A DNA stretch of 64,000 nucleotides from Canna indica (Eukaryota; Streptophyta; Magnoliopsida; Zingiberales; Cannaceae): positions 86,296,001 to 86,360,000 of the forward strand of contig CP136892.1 in assembly GCA_034359265.1 (NCBI GenBank), in the 5' to 3' direction. The notes beneath the pieces were generated by a model that was not told the DNA's origin, did no database searches, and saw only the letters and a program-made list of their open reading frames with translations. Positions 1 to 12,100 of the stretch are shown here, piece by piece (position 1 is the first letter of the stretch; each line of letters opens with the position of its first letter). A program made the translations under genes and the position numbers.

Positions 1-1654
1 TGATTCTTTGGATCTTTACTTCTCTTTCACGGACATTAGAAAAGCTACAGGTATATCACGTTAACTCTAGATATAGAGTTACCTTAATTAAAATACACTC
101 TTCATCTACCTTATGCTTCTGATTTTTCGCTGTAAAGACTTCATCACTTATTAATTGAGGTAGTTCAGTCTGGTTTCTGAAGTGGTTCTACTTTGCATCT
201 GTGCAGGCTAGGAGGAGTTCTGTGAAGTTAGATATATACAGGAAGTTCACAAACGCATTGGCTGTTGCTGTAATTGCCTCAGTTTCTTGGATTGGATATG
301 AGGTACAACTACACTATCATTCAAACTTTTGTAGATAATGGTGCCACTAAGATATTCTTTTCATCAGTTTTTGCTTGGTAAATCAGATTTGTTGTTCATC
401 TGTAAATAAGATGTTTTCGTTTTGGCCTGATGGACTTACTAACCAGGAAAAGGGAAAAAACGATTCATCAAAGCAGCAGCTATTTTGAGATATTTCTCAT
501 TGTCATATAACATGCTTAATGGTATCAGAGATTAAAGAAACAAAAGATTGTCTGGCATGGCATGATTATGAGGGTGTGGCATTTTATAATATAAGGAAGT
601 TGTTGAGTACCTGTATAATATAAATATAATATGATAAATTCCTATTTGCAATTTCTTTAATAAGCTATTACAAGATGTCATGATGCTTCAGCTTAAATTG
701 ACAGTGTCTGTAGTTTAGTTTCAGTTCAACTAGGCTAGTTGGTTCACCAGAGACTCCAACCAGCTTTCCCAGTGATCATAGGACCTTTGGCCATTATAGG
801 GATGCATGAGTTTCAACTTTCCTCAACGGACTTTGCAGTATCAATATGCATAGGCCAGATGGCCCTAAAACATGATGATCAGGCTTGAATGGTTATAGTA
901 TGGATATCACAACTTAAGAAACAAATTAAGCTTTTTTATATTGTATTTCTTTGTACAACATGTTTTACAAGACAATTCTAAATCCAACTATGAATCAAAA
1001 TGATAATTCTAGATGAAATTTCATATTGTAATTAGTTTTCATTGCTAAGGTGAGGATTTTGAGATGAATGTGGGGCTTCTAGAAAAGATACTATAAGAAA
1101 TTCTTTACATTCATGAAATATTACAGGTAATTTCAGTTGAAAAATAAAATTATTCAAGGTCATATAAACATGTCAAATTGGTTGTAACTGCAGTGTATTA
1201 GACATCTATGGCAGGCATTTTGGTGAATGTTGATTAATGAGTAGAAACTCATGCTAAACATCATCTTCTACAGGTTTACTTCAAAGCAACCGACCCATTT
1301 AGTGAAAGATGGCAGAGTGCATGGGTCATCACTGCCTTTTGGAACATTCTGTCATTTGTCTTGCTCTGTGTTATGTGCTACTTGTGGGCACCATCTCAAA
1401 GCTCTCAAAGGTAAATACTTGTGTTATTTCTACAGCCATATGCTATAAAGGAGGTCTGGCGTTCTAACTTCTACTACAGGTATGCTTATTCTGGTGAAGC
1501 TGCTGAAAATGATGATGAAGAAGCTCAAGCTCTTACCAAAGATACTCTCGATGGAAACATTGGGCTAGTGAGGCTTGATAAGAAAGAAAGAAATGTGGAT
1601 CGTGCTGATTCATTCAGTCTTGAAGATGAGGCAGAAGAGGACAAGCGGGAGTAA
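1..1654 (+). CDS. TMEM87/GPR107-like seven-transmembrane protein (lung seven transmembrane receptor family), 3' part
   Basis: This is the C-terminal part of a membrane protein; the gene begins left of the window. Exons are <1-50, 207-302, 1274-1410 and 1480-1654 (stop TAA 1652-1654), all with GT-AG borders and matching phase, giving about 151 residues. The first exon encodes ILWIFTSLSRTLEKLQ, then ARRSSVKLDIYRKFTNAL and a hydrophobic segment ending SVSWIGYE. The third exon holds VYFKATDPFSERWQSAWV and another hydrophobic segment ending CVMCYLWAP. These are typical of the last membrane helices of this family. The tail is acidic and charged, contains RYAYSGEAAENDDEEA and ends EEDKRE, which I recall from plant members. 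Family members sit in Golgi and endosomal membranes and act in trafficking; plant members have been called candidate G-protein-coupled receptors. The family call is firm; the exact subgroup (TMEM87-like rather than GPR107-like) is less sure. Confidence 0.85.
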
Positions 1655-2376
1655 TGTTCTTCTTTTTGTACATCGACTACCACGAGGACACGACTCACGA
1701 AGCCAAAATATCACCCTTTGAAGTTTGGAGTGGATAGTACTTGCATAGAATCATTTTTTTTTTGTTCCTTCACACTGCTTTTCTTCTATTTAATTCTTTC
1801 TTCTCTTTATGGATTTCTACTACTAGTTAAGCTAGGATGGGAATTTTTGGATGATAGAAGATAAGGGATGGTTTATCACGACTTGTTTATGTTGACCTGT
1901 ACAAACTGGAACTTAATGATGTAGATGGGGTATTCATGACTCAATATAATTGAGAGAAGCCCTTGTAACATGAAAGTGTGATTATTGCTTGCATCTCTTG
2001 TCTTCATTTCTTTCTTTTCGGTTTTCCCCAGCCATCCCAATCAAATTGGTTGATGACATTTATAAGTGATTTGTAAAGTTGTTTCTTGGACTTTGATCTA
2101 TATCAATTTGATCGTCCACGCATTAGTTTCAGTCTTCTATCCACCCACTGCTTTCTAGGTACTTCTTTATTCCAATTGTTACTTACAAACCAAGGCACCC
2201 TGCATTAGGGTTCCTAATACAACCCTAGCTGGAAGCAACTAGAATTCAACCCTGTAGTGCTCTCCACTCCCCCCTGCTTTATCTTTATCTTTGTCCCTCA
2301 AGTCAAAAAGCAATCTTCATCCTCAAATAAAAGATACTAAATAGAAAACCATTATTCGGATCCATTAGTAGCCACG
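1655..2376. other. 3' UTR and spacer before the glycine-rich gene
   Basis: This is AT-rich, T-rich sequence following the stop codon of the membrane protein, with no open frame of note. The left part is probably its 3' UTR. The right part, with A-rich sequence at about 2310-2350, is the leader or promoter of the gene starting at 2377. No clear TATA box was found. Confidence 0.5.
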
Positions 2377-2787
2377 ATGGCCGATCGCTCAGGTGCCAGT
2401 GGAGGCGGCCAAGGCCCAGGCCCCGGCTTCGGCCCGGGCGGATGGGATTTCCGGTGGGGATCAGGCCACGCCGGAGGTAGCGGTGGATGGGACTACTTCT
2501 GGGGCACCGGATCCGCGCCCGGCGGCAGCGGCGCTGCTGGTTTCGGCTTCGGCCGCGGATCCGCCAGGCGACCCGAGACCGGCGCTCACCAGTTCGGGTT
2601 CGGATGGAGCACCAGCTTCGACCACGGCCGTGTCGGCGGGGGAGGAGGGGGCGGCGGAAGCGGAGGCTTTGGCTTTGGATTTGGTGGCGGGGGCGGGAGT
2701 TGGAACGGCGGAGGATTCGGATTCGGTGGGGGTCGCGGAGGCGGAGCAGGATCCACTAACACTACGCCGAGGTCTAGCGGACCGTGA
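2377..2787 (+). CDS. Glycine-rich protein, 136 aa
   Basis: This is an intronless, GC-rich open frame in AT-rich surroundings, starting at an ATG in a good plant context (CCACGATGGCC). The protein starts MADRSGASGGGQGPGPGFGP and is about half glycine. Aromatic residues recur within the glycine runs as GGWDF, GGWDYFWG and repeated GFGFG. There is no signal peptide and no membrane segment, so it is unlike classic secreted cell-wall glycine-rich proteins, and no RNA-recognition motif is visible. A possible poly(A) signal AATAAA lies at 2866-2871. Two other frames are open here only because of the base composition. I do not know its function. The composition and start support a real gene, but low-complexity frames of this kind can also arise by chance. 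Confidence 0.6.
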   Translation: MADRSGASGGGQGPGPGFGPGGWDFRWGSGHAGGSGGWDYFWGTGSAPGGSGAAGFGFGRGSARRPETGAHQFGFGWSTSFDHGRVGGGGGGGGSGGFGFGFGGGGGSWNGGGFGFGGGRGGGAGSTNTTPRSSGP

Positions 2788-3297
2788 TAATTTCTATTGA
2801 GCCCCTCTATCATATATGACGCAATAATATCGTGTGTGATGTAAAGTACTAGCATTAAAAATTAAAATAAAAGAATAATGACGACATCTTTGTAATGAGA
2901 AATTGAGAAGGCCAGAAGTTAATAAGATATGCAATTCTATAAACTTCTTGAATTATCTTTGTGACCATTTACAGATTATCTGTCAACTACTTAAATTAAA
3001 TGTTAGAATTGTAATTAATGATATTGACTTTGAGGCGTGTATTTGATATATTTAATTAAAATAAATATTGCTATTCTATTTTAAAGAATAAATCTTCTTT
3101 TATTATATAATGAAATGCTAAAATTATCTCAAACAATCAAATTTACTTTGTTTAAAAATAGTGAAATTTTTGATGTATTTATAAATTAACATGTGCTCTT
3201 TCAAATTGGAACACAAACTCTTTATTTGAGATACTGCTTTTCACCAAAAAAGGCATTACTCTTTAGTTAAATTTTGTATTTTTTTATTATAATTACT

Positions 3298-3710
3298 TAG
3301 GGGTAGCAAAAATGGGCATGATATGATAGCACGACTCAATAACTATGGGTCGGACCAAAAATTCAGCCCAATAAATTCATCGGGCCGGCACGATAACATT
3401 GCAGGCCGATGCGGGGCCGACTCTTATCATATCGGCCCGGCCCGTTTGGCCCGCTGAGTATTAAAAAAATATGATTGGCCTATCTTGTTATTTTATTAAG
3501 CAAATGATGTTTAGTTTGAACATCGTTTCGAATGAGGATGAAAATATGATTATGTGAAATATGTGAATGAGGATAAAAATATAATTATGTAAAATTATGC
3601 GGGCTCGCGAATCGTGCTGAGTCGAGAATTTTTGGCCCACATAGTTAGTGGGCTGGTCCGACCTGGCACGCTACCTTATCGTGTCAAATCGATCCATTTT
3701 GCCACCTCTA
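3298..3710. mobile_element. Non-autonomous hAT-like element, 413 bp
   Basis: The element starts taggggtagca and ends with the complement of tagaggtggca. It is flanked by 8-bp direct repeats taattact (3290-3297) and caattact (3711-3718), which differ at one base. An 8-bp target duplication with TIRs of this form fits the hAT superfamily. The interior is rich in GGCCCGG-type words and has no coding potential. Confidence 0.75.
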
Positions 3711-4255
3711 CAATTACTCCTCCGCTCCGCTACATTTAAATCTTTAATTTTAGAAACAAAAGTCCCATACATTTTGATTTTTATTAATACTAATCATATT
3801 GGTACCAAATATTAACATGTCATCTACATAAAGACAAATTATTAGTCCATAATTTTTAGCAAATTAACTTAGAATACATGCACTCATCTATCCCATTATT
3901 CTTGCAACAATACGAGAGAATTGAATAGTCAAAATTTTCATGCTATTTATTTTGGAGCTTGTTTTAATCCATATTATTATTATAATAATCAACAACATTA
4001 TGATCCAAATCGTAGACCAAATCTAGAAACAAGCAAATGTTGACGCACTCTTTCTTCCAAAAGTTCTCATCTCGAGTACTTTGTGAGAAGATGCAATTCT
4101 TAACCTTCAAGGCACGCTACGCTCACTCTTTTTCTATCCTTTTCTCTTCTCGATCTCCTAATGATTGAGTTTTTTCAAGCAATTAATGCAAAAGATTGAT
4201 CGCATCGTCATCAAAATTAATGCAATCATGCCATCATCCTTCCATCACCACATCA

Positions 4256-4286
4256 TTAATTAATTAATTAATTAATTAATTAATTA
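4256..4286. repeat. (TTAA)n microsatellite
   Basis: About seven to eight tandem copies of TTAA lie between two unique flanks. Confidence 0.9.
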
Positions 4287-4809
4287 TCTCCTTTCTTTAT
4301 TATTTTACAAGAAAAAAGAAAAGGAAAAAATGGCTGGGTCTTCGGTCTTCACGCAGTTATATATTGACCGCTTTTTTTACATGTGACTCACTCATAATAA
4401 ATAAACGGTACGGAAATGACGAGACATTCAACCATGTCTCGTCCACTAGCAGAATCTTCCATGTGATTACTATTCTACTACTCTCTCTTTTCTTTTTCTC
4501 GTCCAATTAAAAATAAACCATTATTGACTCGCCATCGATGAATATTTTCATTTTTTAATTTTATTATTAATCAACAATTTTCCAAAATTCGAAAATGAAT
4601 CTTAATTATTTTTAAAAATAATATTGGTTCTATATTGGGTGCAAGTTCAGTAGACTCACATCCCATGACGTATTTATCTCTTTAACTTTCTCTCGATAGA
4701 TAGTCAAATGCGGGAGCATTGAATAAATCCAAAAATAAAATATGAAATTCACTTGTTTTTTTCAAAATTATTTAAATAATTTAAACTAGGTGACTTAGAA
4801 TATGAAATT

Positions 4810-5158
4810 ATGTTTCACTTAAATTATTTAAATAGTTTAAACAATTTTACTTTGAGATTGGTATATACTCAATTTCATCGATTCAAATTGTGAATCTCAT
4901 TTCATTTATTAAATTAAAATTTATGTGAGTTTTTAATGATTTTGTAATATATTTTCGAGGTAAAATGACTTATTTAAATAGTTTCACTAAAATTATTTAA
5001 ATATTTTAAACAGTTTTGCTTGGAGACTTGTACATACCATTTTCAATGATCCAAATTATGGATCTCATTTTATTTAATAAATTAGATTTTTTGTGAACTT
5101 TTGGTGATTTTATAATACATTTTCCAAGATAAAATTATCTATTATTTAAATAGTTTAA
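4810..5158. repeat. Diverged tandem duplication, about 175-bp unit
   Basis: Two neighbouring units (about 4810-4985 and 4986-5158) share the order of landmarks: ttatttaaatagtttaaaca, a cluster with gagattggtatatac or gagacttgtacatac, a mirrored aattgtgaatctcat or aattatggatctcat block, and a shared end ttatttaaatagttt. They have diverged considerably, so this is an old duplication. It is non-coding. Confidence 0.6.
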
Positions 5159-5880
5159 TCGGATGAGACGTAAAACGAGATTGAGCAAGAAGTGTTAATT
5201 TAAATATTGGATGTAACGTGATAATCTCATTACAATAGGGGTTAATAGAGTTAACACGATTAACGAAACGTCAATCCCATTATGAGAGTATGAGAGTATT
5301 GTGAGTATATTTAGTATTACGATTCGAGTTCCGAAAAAAAAAAAGAGTTTCATATTTTATTTTTGAAAATAACTATGATTCATATTCGATTTTTGAGAAA
5401 TGACTAATTATTAATCAGAGTGTTGTTATATTCTTCTAAAAATATGCTTAATAATCTTTCTATCCATTCGTAATGACATGAGTTATAATTTAATCGATAA
5501 TCATAGACATTTTATTACATATGAGTATTAAGAAAATTATTAGACATTTTTTATTAATCACATAGTTGATATTAATGATTTATATATAAAAGAATAAATA
5601 TTCTTAATTTTGGGCAATGGAAAGGTATAATTTGGCTTTTCTCCTGCAGGAAAGTGTGTCTTCTTCAATCAAATTAACTACAGTTGGGTCTGAATGTGAT
5701 GCACCCGCCGCCAAACTCGCACTTTGTTTGACCCAATTGGTCCACCTCGACCTAACCCACCTCGACCCGCCCTTGACAGGGATCGGACCAGATCTCAGTA
5801 GCCACGTCACCCCTCTCTCTCGTGTCGTTGCGTGTGTTAATTTGGATGGGGGTTTCGGATGAAGTTGTTTTTTTTTACAG
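5159..5880. other. Spacer and promoter region of the ORP gene
   Basis: AT-rich sequence up to about 5680 gives way to more GC-rich, CT-rich sequence towards the gene. No single convincing TATA box is visible. The short open frames on both strands look like chance. Confidence 0.4.
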
Positions 5881-6062
5881 AAAAGTCCCTGGAATGAAAG
5901 AGTGAAGAGAAATTTGCGGGGAAGACCCTGAATAAGTGAATAATAGTCTCACAGGGAAAAGAGAGAGAGAGAGAAAGAAGACGAAGCAAATAAAACCAAC
6001 CAACCCAACGGCTGCACTCACACGTGGCTGCCGCGATCTCCGTCTCCCTCGCCATCTGCACA

Positions 6063-6099
6063 TCGCCTCCGCCTCCGCCTCCGCCTCCGCCTCCGCCTC
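6063..6099 (+). repeat. (CCTCCG)n repeat in the ORP 5' leader
   Basis: About five to six tandem copies of a CCTCCG hexamer lie roughly 40 bases before the ATG at 6136. The strand is pyrimidine-rich. The repeat lies in the likely 5' UTR. Confidence 0.85.
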
Positions 6100-6135
6100 T
6101 CTCCATTCTTTTTCCCTATACATTGCAATAGGCAG

Positions 6136-9100
6136 ATGCATCCATTCTGCTGTGTCTCCTCTATCCCTGTCTCTCCCGCTGGCGCCAGCGCCGCCTCCCC
6201 TTTCACCTCCCCGGCTGCTGCTCCCCCTCCGCTCCCCCCCATGCCCCCGCCTCCCCCTTCCCCGCCTCCCCCTACGATCGGCGCCGGCACTGTGCGCAGG
6301 GGCGACTCCTTCCCTTCCCAGAACAACGGCTCCCGCTGGCCTTCCGGCCCCGTTGGCGCATCTGCCAGCGACCACGGCCGACACCACCGCTTCTCCGGCT
6401 TTTCGGCGGAGCTCTCCGCCTCCCTCCGCTCTTCCTTCCACGACGCCTCCGTCGACCACTGTGAGGTTCGCCTCAATAACATCGTCGGTAGCGGGATCGT
6501 CGGGATCCTTCAGAAGTGGGTCAACTACGGCAAGGGATGGCGCCAGCGCTGGTTCGTGCTTCACGATGGCGTCCTCTCCTACTACAAGATCCGCGGCCCG
6601 GACCGCATCGAAGTCACCAAGGATTCATTGAAGGATTCTAAGGTCATAGGCGAAGAGTCTCTCCGCCGGATCTCCCGCCGCAAGAACGGCCGGTCGCTGC
6701 TCTCCCGCAGGCCCGTTGGCGAAGTCCACCTCAAGGTTAGAGTTTCACCCTCATTCCATTACTTGATCCAATTCCAAGATCACCATTACCTTCCATCTCT
6801 CTCTCTCTCTCTCTTGATCAGAATTTCCTTGTTTTTGCCCCCATTTTTGCTTTAGGTTTCATCGATCCGAGAGAGTAGATCGGACGATAAGAGATTCTCC
6901 ATTTTCACGGGGACCAAGACGCTTCACTTGAGGGCTGAGACGAGGGAAGACCGGATTGCGTGGATGGAGGCTCTGCAGGCAGTGAAGGGTATGTTCCCGA
7001 GGATTTCGAACAGCGAACTCATGGCACCAGCGGACGTGGTGGTATCCACGGATAAGTTGCGGCTGAGGCTACAGGATGAAGGCGTGAATGAGGCGGTGAT
7101 ACAAGACTGTGAGCAGATCATGAAAAACGAGTTATCTTCCATGCAAAATCAGCTCTTGCTTCTTAAGCAGAAGCAGACCCTCCTGGTAGACACCCTCCGT
7201 CAGTTAGAGGTATAGAAAGTACCTCTTTCGTAATTATGCCTTTTCAGTTATTCTGTAGTGTGTCTAGAATTTTGATTCATTTTATTGGTGTTTCTACTCT
7301 ATGTCATAGCGTCCAAATTATCATCCATACTCATCAATATTGAACTGGGTGATTGTGCATTGATTCAGTAGTAAAACACGTTTTTTTATATTGAAAAATA
7401 TACGTTTTTTGTCAATTTGGCTATTAATGAGCCAAATTATCATTTTTTTGTCATCCAGTTCAATGTTGATGAGTAGCAAGTTTTGATTATATTTTATTCG
7501 AGATTTTGAACCACATAGGTTACAGGGATAATGACTAATTTTTTAAAATGGGATGAGTATAAATGTTCCAATTTAGAGAACATGTCAATGCAATTTTCCC
7601 GTGGTAGAGGAGTGTCAGTGCAATTTACAAGTTTGTTAGGGAATCATCGGTTGTCTGGGAATGGAAAATAACCATGTTGGGAAGGTTTAAGGTTGCTTTT
7701 TGTGACATGGATGACAACAGTTTGAGTCGTGACATAAGGTCTTATCATGTCTCCAAATTTCACACTGGTTGAAGCCTTGTGCGCCAAGCCACACTTTTTT
7801 ACAACCATGTTATGTAGTGACATAACTTGACAGGCATGAAAGTAAGATCATCTCTTTTGTCTTAGGTCACCTAGGTAGCTTATGAACTAAAACATGTTTT
7901 CTCTATTTTGATGTTAAAACTTCCATTAATATTCAGTAATAGTAGTTGGTATCTGAATTTTGAAAGGACAATTAGCCAGTGTTACTGCAGGTTTGTATGA
8001 GTCAAATTATGCTTCTAGATACCACATAATCTTCTCTTTTGTTTTCGCTTTAGCAGTGAATAATGGAAGTGTTTCTCATTAGATCCAAGCATATGAAAAC
8101 TTATTTGGTTAATCTAATTTTGTCTACAATATAACATGTCACTTGATGACTGAAGAACATAGATAAGGATTAAGCCAAATTCAATTGAACACGACCATAT
8201 TGCATACCCATCTTCTTATTATTTGGAACAGATGATAACAAAAGGAGGAAGAAGATAAATAAAGATAGGGAGCAGCTGTAATTGAAAAAAGGGGGGGGGG
8301 GGTTACCATCAAATCTCTAGTTCTCGTCTTCATTTCCTACCTAACTAGAGATCTTAAGGTCTAGAGCCTTTCAACAACTTAGAGCATACTATCCTATCGT
8401 ACTCAACATATATACAACTGCATCACATTTGTTGTTTTACTACATCTTGCTATAACTTAATAAGTTTATGTTCTTCTGCAAAGAACTTAATAAGTAAATT
8501 TAAAAAACTTATAAATATATAAAGGTTCCTGAGAAGTAACTACAAATAGAAAATTGAACCTAAAAATTATAGTATTCTACCTAATGCAGCCTCAAACTAG
8601 ACTTGAACCTTGTCAATGGTTATGATTTTAAGCATATGTGACATCAAATTAGAGATTACTAGACTTGAACCTTGCCAATGGTTATAATTTTAAGCATATG
8701 TGACCTCAAATTAGAGATTATTGTTCTTTTCTCCATTCTGATAAATAAAATATTTATTAGTTTATCAGTTTTTTTGACAGTATTTCCCTCCATTATTTTT
8801 TTCAATCTATTGGGTGTTGGCACTTGGGAGTTAGGATGCTACCACTCTTTTTGTTGTCAAAGAGCTAATCATGGAGGCTCATATGTTGATGCCAAAATGT
8901 CCTAGTAGGCTATCGTTTATGAATTTCCTTGGCTCATCACATGGTTAAAAGTTTGATATCCTTTTCATGTATCTCTGGAATTTTTTAGTCCGAAATTGGT
9001 GCTGTTGCATGGTTTCTATCCATTGAGTGGACATTTCGGTCAAAAGAATTTAAAAAGAAAACTAAGAACTTCATGAAACGGAAGTAACGTAACCTAAGTT

Positions 9101-12100
9101 GATAGTTTTGTGCAATATCACACTAGTTGCATAGTTCATGACTAAGAATCACCCTTTAATCTATTTTCTTAATTTAAAATTCATATCTAGAAGCCAAATG
9201 AGTTGCAAGATAAGTTTGGGTGATGAACAGTAAAATGACCCTACGAGGTGAACAATATACTTCTTGGAGACCATGGTGGGGAAAATAAGTTTGTTTAATG
9301 CAGAAACAAAATTTTCCATTAGTCTACTAATCCTGATGTTTGTGTGATATTTTTATTTTGGTGGACTGATTTTTTAACGTCGCCTGCACTTAAGACAATT
9401 TTGCTTGTTTTGTTTTGTAGACAGAAAAAGTTGACTTGGAGAATACCCTTGTTGATGAGAGCCAAAGACTATCAAAGGAAGATGGGTCAGCATCTAGACG
9501 AAGACATGAGAAATATAGTGGTATGATTGTATGGTAAATAGTTTGTATAACATGTTAGTCTATGGACTCTATGGACTCTATGCACTCTAATATCTACTAC
9601 ATGATTTCCTCATAGCACTTATGTTTAAAATTCTGATGCCTAATAATGTTGAAGAATAAATGGGAATGTAGAAAGTAAATTTAATTGGAATACACCAAAG
9701 TTCTAGAGATAAGCAATAATATATTATAATTTGATTGAATAGGTAGATAGGTAGATCTATAGAGATTTAATCATTGCAAGCCACCACTCTCAATGTCAAA
9801 TATTATAATTAGGTGTATGCTTTGAATTTTTTATATTATTATAAAAGACTATTAAAAATATATGCCTAAAGTTTGTCCATGTTTTGGAATGTGAACTTTT
9901 GCCACATCAAATTTGAACTATTTCTAGCTTTGTAGTTAGAGTGCATGTAATAACCCAGTTTAATCCCACATCAGAGAGTTTATTGGATGTCGTGTTGGTT
10001 AATAAAGCCTGATGAGTGTGCTACTATCAACTTTAACTAGGGGTGAGCAACGGTTCGGTTTGGTTATTAATCGAACCGAAATTTCGACTTATCCATTAAC
10101 CGTTTACCGAACCGAAAAATTCAGTTTTTTCGGTTCGGTTCGGTTAATTTACCGAATTCACCAAAAAAATGGTGAAAAAAAAATATATCAATACTTTATC
10201 AAGATTCAAACTTTGGACCACTCAAATACATATATATCACCTCAACCACTCAAACAAATGTTGTTATTTGGTATAAATCTTACAACCGAAATTATTATAT
10301 CTATAATGATCAAAATAAAATAAATATTATGCCTAACCAAGATTCGAACCTAGGTTGGTGAAACATAACTTTAACATCTTAACAACCACCAAAGGAAACC
10401 ATAACATATGATATATAATTTTTATATTCTATATATTAAAATCGATTTCGGTTAATCGGTAAATTAACCGAACCGTTCGGTTAATTTACTGAACCGAACT
10501 GAAAACCGATTTCTTTTAAAAAAACTAACTGTTAACCGAACCAAATTTTTTCCGGTTAATTCGGTTTCGGTTCGGTCGGTTTCTCGGTTTTTTCAGTGAA
10601 TCGGTGAATCTTGCTCACCCCTAACTTCAACTTAAGCATTTTAATTAGGTTAGTAGTATGGGCCTATAAAGTAGATGGGTCAAATATCCTATCAAGCGAA
10701 TCGAATCGTAGCAAATGATATACCATATGAGTACCTAGTCCTAGGCATGCCGAGGAAACCTACGTGAGAAATGGTTGCCCAGAGTTAGGGTGGACTTCAA
10801 CTTAAGCATTTAAATTAGACTAGTAGTATGGGCCTATGAAGTAGATGGGTCAGATATCCTATCAAGCGAATCGTAACAAATGATATATTATATGACACTA
10901 GGCATGCCGAGGAAACCTACGTGAGAAATAGTTGCCCAGAGATAGGGTGGAACCGCTACTAAGCTACGCCTTGCATGCTATTGACTTGGGTGTGATTTTG
11001 AGCTATGTTTTAGACTTGAGTTTGGTCTTGATGAGGACGTCAGCCTTACTCTTGCTAGCCTTTCCCCTGCTTTTTGCAGATAGGCCGTTTCCGTGGCTAT
11101 AACCCATGACCTACAGGTCACAAGTGGGTAATTTTATTGTTACGCCAAGCCACCCTCTCACGAAGCAATCCCACCTATGTGGGCTCTAGGGAGGTTGATG
11201 TACGCAACATTCCGTGGCTCGAACCCATGACCCCCAGGTCACAAGTGGGTAACTTTACCGCTACGCCAAGCCACCCTCTCTTCGCTTACTCTTAAATGAT
11301 AGAGATAATTTTGTTTGCAAGTCATGATACAAAAGTTATCACGGCGACTTCCTGAATAGTAAAGATGTCATCTGGTTGTTAATAATTTTATTCAGCACTC
11401 CTATTTCTGGTTGATTCTTATCATTTTACTATGATCTTTTGTCTATCTTGCTATATCTTCTATTAAATTTGTTCTTTCTTAAATGTCATCAAAAATATTT
11501 TAGCAAATCTCTACTCTGCACTTTGCATGATTATCATGCATCCATACTACGCCTATGCTTATTGCAGAAAAGTTCATTGCTTTATTCTTTTTGTTGACAG
11601 GGATATTGTTCTTGCTTCATTATGGGTTTTTACCATTGAATAAGGATTATCTTTGTGATGTTGTTCCTCAAAGTTTCTTGAAACAGTTTATCCAGCTATT
11701 CAAATTCCTATCCTTATAATTAGTTCTAACAAGAATCATATATTTGCTGGTCTAACGGAAATCTAACTATCATGCCCTTCTTTCACTTCTTAAGCATTAG
11801 TTTGTTTTCTGATCTAGGATAATATTTGGGTTTAGTTAACCAGTTAATGATTTCAATTAGTTCTTGATATTCTTTCTACCTACTCTATCAGTTTCTTCAA
11901 CTTTGCTAACTGGACATTTATACATTTTGGAGGAGTTTTTCTACACTGGAAATTTTCATGACATATATCTAACCCCTTCAAGATCTCACTTGACTGACGA
12001 TTGGTTAGTTTTGAAATATTGAACATGCCTCGTAATTTTTTCTTTTGTTGCTCCCTAAATTGTTTGTCTGGTATATGATGATTGGAAATTGGAATAACAT

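Noticed and set aside
2586..2855. Proline-rich minus-strand frame opposite the glycine-rich gene
   Set aside because: It is the mirror of glycine codons (GGN read as CCN) with no independent start context.
5875..6564. Large minus-strand frames opposite ORP exon 1 (5875-6564 and 6018-6482)
   Set aside because: They are antisense shadows of a GC-rich exon, made of low-complexity basic or glycine runs, while the plus strand encodes a clear ORP.
11161..11280. A tRNA gene on the minus strand, from A- and B-box words
   Set aside because: No cloverleaf could be built, and the downstream sequence fits an Au SINE body.
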